In this document: one piece after another, positions 5,447 to 7,193 of the stretch | Numbering within the stretch: the stretch's first letter is position 1 | Layout of the letters: every line of letters begins with the position of its first letter | Source of the DNA: a bacterium UBA3734 | GTDB lineage: Bacteria; Bacteroidota; Bacteroidia; Bacteroidales; Bacteroidaceae | Reading direction: 5' to 3' | Assembly: GCA_002372575.1 (NCBI GenBank) | Contig: DFHC01000054.1 | Coordinates: 1 to 7,193, forward strand | Length of the DNA: 7,193 bases | The notes under the pieces: model-generated | Told to the model about the DNA's origin: nothing | Databases searched by the model: none | The model's input: the letters and a program-made list of their open reading frames with translations, nothing else | Program-made: the position numbers and the translations under genes

Positions 5447-5465
5447 AATAATACTATAAATTATT
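5447..5465 (-). terminator. Weak AT hairpin after the U32 stop codon
   Basis: The minus strand reads AATAAT, seven bases, ATTATT and then TTTG, directly after the U32 stop. A six-pair all-AU stem is weak, so readthrough into the ATPase gene is likely. It is the only terminator-like structure at the new U32 end. Confidence 0.25.
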
Positions 5466-5705
5466 TCATTCAGCCTTGACAATCTTGAAAAGTTTGTCGC
5501 TCGGGCGAACTTTTTCGGGCACGCGGATGGCTGCCAGTTGATGCTGTTGTGCCGTAGGGGTGGGATGGCCGTCGTTGTCGTGGATTTCCTCGACATCTAC
5601 CCAGAGCGCACCCGTCGTCGGCCCCGTAATCAAAAGGCGGTCGCCAACGGAGAACGTCGCCGCATCGACACTGACCTCTGCCACGCCGATGCGCGAAAAA
5701 TATTT
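5466..5705 (-). repeat. Direct repeat partner: U32 3' end matching 3860-3991
   Basis: This stretch of the intact U32 gene and the remnant at 3860-3991 lie in the same orientation and flank the ATPase gene. They align from the KYF codons to the stop codon, except for 5550-5657, which is absent from the remnant. The conserved part is nearly 90% identical in the last 80 bases. Confidence 0.88.
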
Positions 5706-6740
5706 CGTGATGCGACCGACCAACTGCTTCCGCTCCGTGGCGTTCGAGCCGTAGTTCTTGTTCCATTCGCCCAGCCGCTGTCCGAGATAATATCCATCCC
5801 AAAAACCTCGATTGAAAACGGTTGCCAAACGCTCGTCCCACTCGTCTTTTCGCGCTTCAGAAAATGTCTTTTCTCCTCGTTCCTCGTTCCTCGCATCCTC
5901 CAACACGCTCTGAATCGCCTCTTTATACGCCTTCACCACGGTATAGACGTACTCCGGCCCGCGCGCACGACCCTCGATTTTGAACACGCGAACGCCTGCC
6001 GCCATCATCCGGTCGATGAAACGGATGGTTTTCAGGTCTTTCGGGCTCATCAAATATTGGTTGTCCACCTCGATTTCGTTGCCCGTCTCGGCATCGGTCA
6101 AGACATAGCTCCGACGGCAAATCTGAATGCACTCGCCGCGATTGGCCGAGCGGTTGGCATCGTGCAGGCTCATGTAGCATTTTCCGCTGACCGCCATACA
6201 CAGCGCCCCGTGGCAGAACATTTCGATTCTGACCAGTTCGCCGCGCGGCCCGCGGATGTCTTGCTCCACGATTTGCCGATGGATTTCGGCCACTTGGTCG
6301 AGGTTCAATTCGCGCGCCAGCACCACCACGTCGGCAAACCGTGCGTAGAATTTCAGCGACTCGATGTTCGAGATGTTCAGCTGCGTGGAGAGATGCACTT
6401 CCACGCCCCGTTCCACGCAATATTGCATCACGGCCACGTCCGAGGCAATCACCGCCGAAATGCCTGCCTCGCGTGCCGCATCCACGATTTGGTGCATCGT
6501 CGGGAGGTCGCCATCGTAGATAATCGTGTTCACCGTCAGATAGGTTTTGATGCCTGCCTGGCGACACGTGTCGGCGATTTCACGCAGGTCGTCGAGCGTG
6601 AAATGATTGGCCGAGTGGCTGCGCATGTTCAGCTGTCCGATGCCGAAATACACGCTGTCGGCACCCGCCTTGACGGCTGCGGCCAGCGACTCGCGAGAGC
6701 CCACGGGCGCCATGACTTCAAAATCCTTAATACGATTCAT
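5466..6740 (-). CDS. U32 peptidase-family protein (probable RNA hydroxylation enzyme of the TrhP/RlhA type)
   Basis: The protein has 424 residues when started at ATG 6740. The opening DFEVMAPVGSRESLAAAVKAGADSVYFG is a U32 TIM-barrel start. The U32 signature is complete at 173-191: EMFCHGALCMAVSGKCYMS. With Cys204 and Cys208 in GECIQIC this gives a cysteine set like that of Fe-S-binding members. FKIEGRARGPEYV (253-265) and NRGFWDGYYLG (310-320) are family-typical. Characterised bacterial relatives hydroxylate tRNA U34 or 23S rRNA rather than cleave peptides, so the peptidase name is probably misleading; the exact target here is unknown. Residues 283-291 (ARNEERGEK) come from a heptamer repeat. 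A longer reading from TTG 6773 starts inside the -7 element and is rejected. Confidence 0.92.
   Translation of the reverse strand: MNRIKDFEVMAPVGSRESLAAAVKAGADSVYFGIGQLNMRSHSANHFTLDDLREIADTCRQAGIKTYLTVNTIIYDGDLPTMHQIVDAAREAGISAVIASDVAVMQYCVERGVEVHLSTQLNISNIESLKFYARFADVVVLARELNLDQVAEIHRQIVEQDIRGPRGELVRIEMFCHGALCMAVSGKCYMSLHDANRSANRGECIQICRRSYVLTDAETGNEIEVDNQYLMSPKDLKTIRFIDRMMAAGVRVFKIEGRARGPEYVYTVVKAYKEAIQSVLEDARNEERGEKTFSEARKDEWDERLATVFNRGFWDGYYLGQRLGEWNKNYGSNATERKQLVGRITKYFSRIGVAEVSVDAATFSVGDRLLITGPTTGALWVDVEEIHDNDGHPTPTAQQHQLAAIRVPEKVRPSDKLFKIVKAE
5875..5893 (-). repeat. Heptamer AACGAGG repeat inside the U32 gene
   Basis: The plus strand reads CCTCGTT, CCTCGTT, CCTCG, that is 2.7 units of the heptamer also found in sufE. 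It encodes the charged peptide ARNEERGE between a conserved helix (VVKAYKEAI) and WDERLATVFNRG. Confidence 0.8.
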
Positions 6741-6770
6741 TTTTCCTTGATGACCAGTGAAACAACGCTG

Positions 6771-6778
6771 CAAAGGTA
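6771..6778 (-). promoter_or_regulatory. Bacteroidetes-type -7 element for the U32 gene
   Basis: The minus strand reads TACCTTTG then CAGC, an exact TAnnTTTG match and almost the same as the sufE element. No clear -33 TTTG is seen. A start a few bases downstream gives a leader of about 25 bases to ATG 6740 and excludes the TTG at 6773. Confidence 0.65.
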
Positions 6779-6843
6779 GTGCAAAAAAAGGAATTTTGAG
6801 AGTTAAGAGAGGTTAATTCTTCCCTCTTTACGCAAGTTTTGGC

Positions 6844-6851
6844 TAATTTTG
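6844..6851 (+). promoter_or_regulatory. Bacteroidetes-type -7 element for the GH3-like gene
   Basis: TAATTTTG followed by CACC is an exact TAnnTTTG match, 19 bases before the ATG, giving a leader of roughly 13 bases. No good -33 TTTG at 19-21 bases is seen. Together with the U32 element it makes the 6741-6870 spacer a divergent promoter region. Confidence 0.6.
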
Positions 6852-6870
6852 CACCTAAATTTCAAACGAG

Positions 6871-7193
6871 ATGAGCCTGACAAGCATCATAAGCAAGGTT
6901 TTCGTGCCCCGCCAGAAAGCGCTGGAACGGCATCTGGGCGAGGGACTGGTACTGCAAGAAACGGTGCTGGACTATCTGTTGGAACGAGGCAGAAAGACGG
7001 AATACGGCCATCGTTTCGGCTTCGAGAACATCCGAAACTACGAGGACTTCGCCCGACGAGTGCCGCAAAACGACTACGACTCGCTGAAAGCCGACATCGA
7101 CCGTATGCGCCGAGGCGAACGCGACGTGCTGTGGCCCGGAAAGACGAAATGGTATGCGAAGTCGAGCGGCACCACCAACGACAAGTCGAAGTT
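6871..7193 (+). CDS. GH3 auxin-responsive promoter-family protein, N-terminal part (runs off the window)
   Basis: The frame stays open to the right edge; 107 complete codons are seen. The sequence begins MSLTSIISKVFVPRQKALER and carries the family's N-terminal pattern: TEYGHRFGFENIRNYEDFARRVP (about 43-65), DIDRMRRGERDVLWPG (about 75-90) and the nucleotide-binding loop WYAKSSGTTNDKSK (about 94-107). GH3-type proteins are adenylate-forming enzymes that join an acyl group to an amino acid. Bacterial members of this type are mostly uncharacterised, so the substrate is unknown. It is divergent from the U32 gene. The C-terminal two thirds or more lie outside the window. Confidence 0.9.
   Translation, partial: MSLTSIISKVFVPRQKALERHLGEGLVLQETVLDYLLERGRKTEYGHRFGFENIRNYEDFARRVPQNDYDSLKADIDRMRRGERDVLWPGKTKWYAKSSGTTNDKSK

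Noticed and set aside
6741..6773. An 11-residue longer N-terminus of the U32 protein from TTG 6773
   Set aside because: The TTG lies inside the exact -7 promoter element, so it would be upstream of the transcript start; ATG 6740 fits the family start.
5538..6779. A 413-codon plus-strand open frame opposite the U32 gene
   Set aside because: It is antisense to a gene with a full U32 signature and promoter. Its histidine-, arginine- and alanine-rich translation matches no family I know and is the usual by-product of GC-rich codon use.

Overview
The window looks like a chromosomal segment of a Bacteroidota member, most likely order Bacteroidales and possibly Prevotellaceae. The reasons are: several start sites lack a Shine-Dalgarno sequence; four promoters match the Bacteroidetes -7 element TAnnTTTG, one of them with a TTTG -33 element at 19 bases; and the protein types (SufE, TrmH/SpoU, U32, GH3-like, ECF sigma, AAA/DUF4143) are the ones usually seen there. 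The order-level call is firm by style; the family-level call is a guess.

Layout. 1-315 (+) is the broken C-terminal end of a winged-helix protein, with a frameshift and a 12-base tandem repeat. 336-758 (+) is aroQ (type II dehydroquinase), followed by a repeat-rich spacer and a caffeoyl-CoA-type O-methyltransferase (876-1538, +). Its stop codon overlaps that of a convergent SpoU/TrmH RNA methyltransferase (1535-2086, -), which lies downstream of sufE (2113-2565, -). A divergent spacer leads to an ECF sigma factor and a four-helix membrane protein (2694-3786, +), closed by a perfect 15-bp bidirectional terminator. On the minus strand then follow a remnant of a U32 gene 3' end (3860-3991), an AAA/DUF4143 ATPase (3995-5341) and an intact U32 peptidase-family gene (5466-6740). 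The divergent start of a GH3-like gene (6871 to the edge) ends the window.

The most notable structure is that the ATPase gene sits between two direct copies of the U32 3' end. The outer copy lies 18 bases from the terminator, where the original U32 gene would have ended. It encodes almost the same peptide as the live gene but differs at many synonymous positions and lacks 108 bases. This suggests an insertion or allelic replacement that brought in the ATPase together with a fresh U32 3' end.

A second theme is short repeats that enter coding sequence in frame. Heptamer AACGAGG-type arrays lie inside sufE and the U32 gene, a GC-rich hairpin-type repeat lies inside the trmH-like gene, and related repeats fill the aroQ-methyltransferase spacer. 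Nothing here is a CRISPR array, rRNA or tRNA, and there is no clear transposase or integrase. No gene-free stretch exceeds 300 bases.
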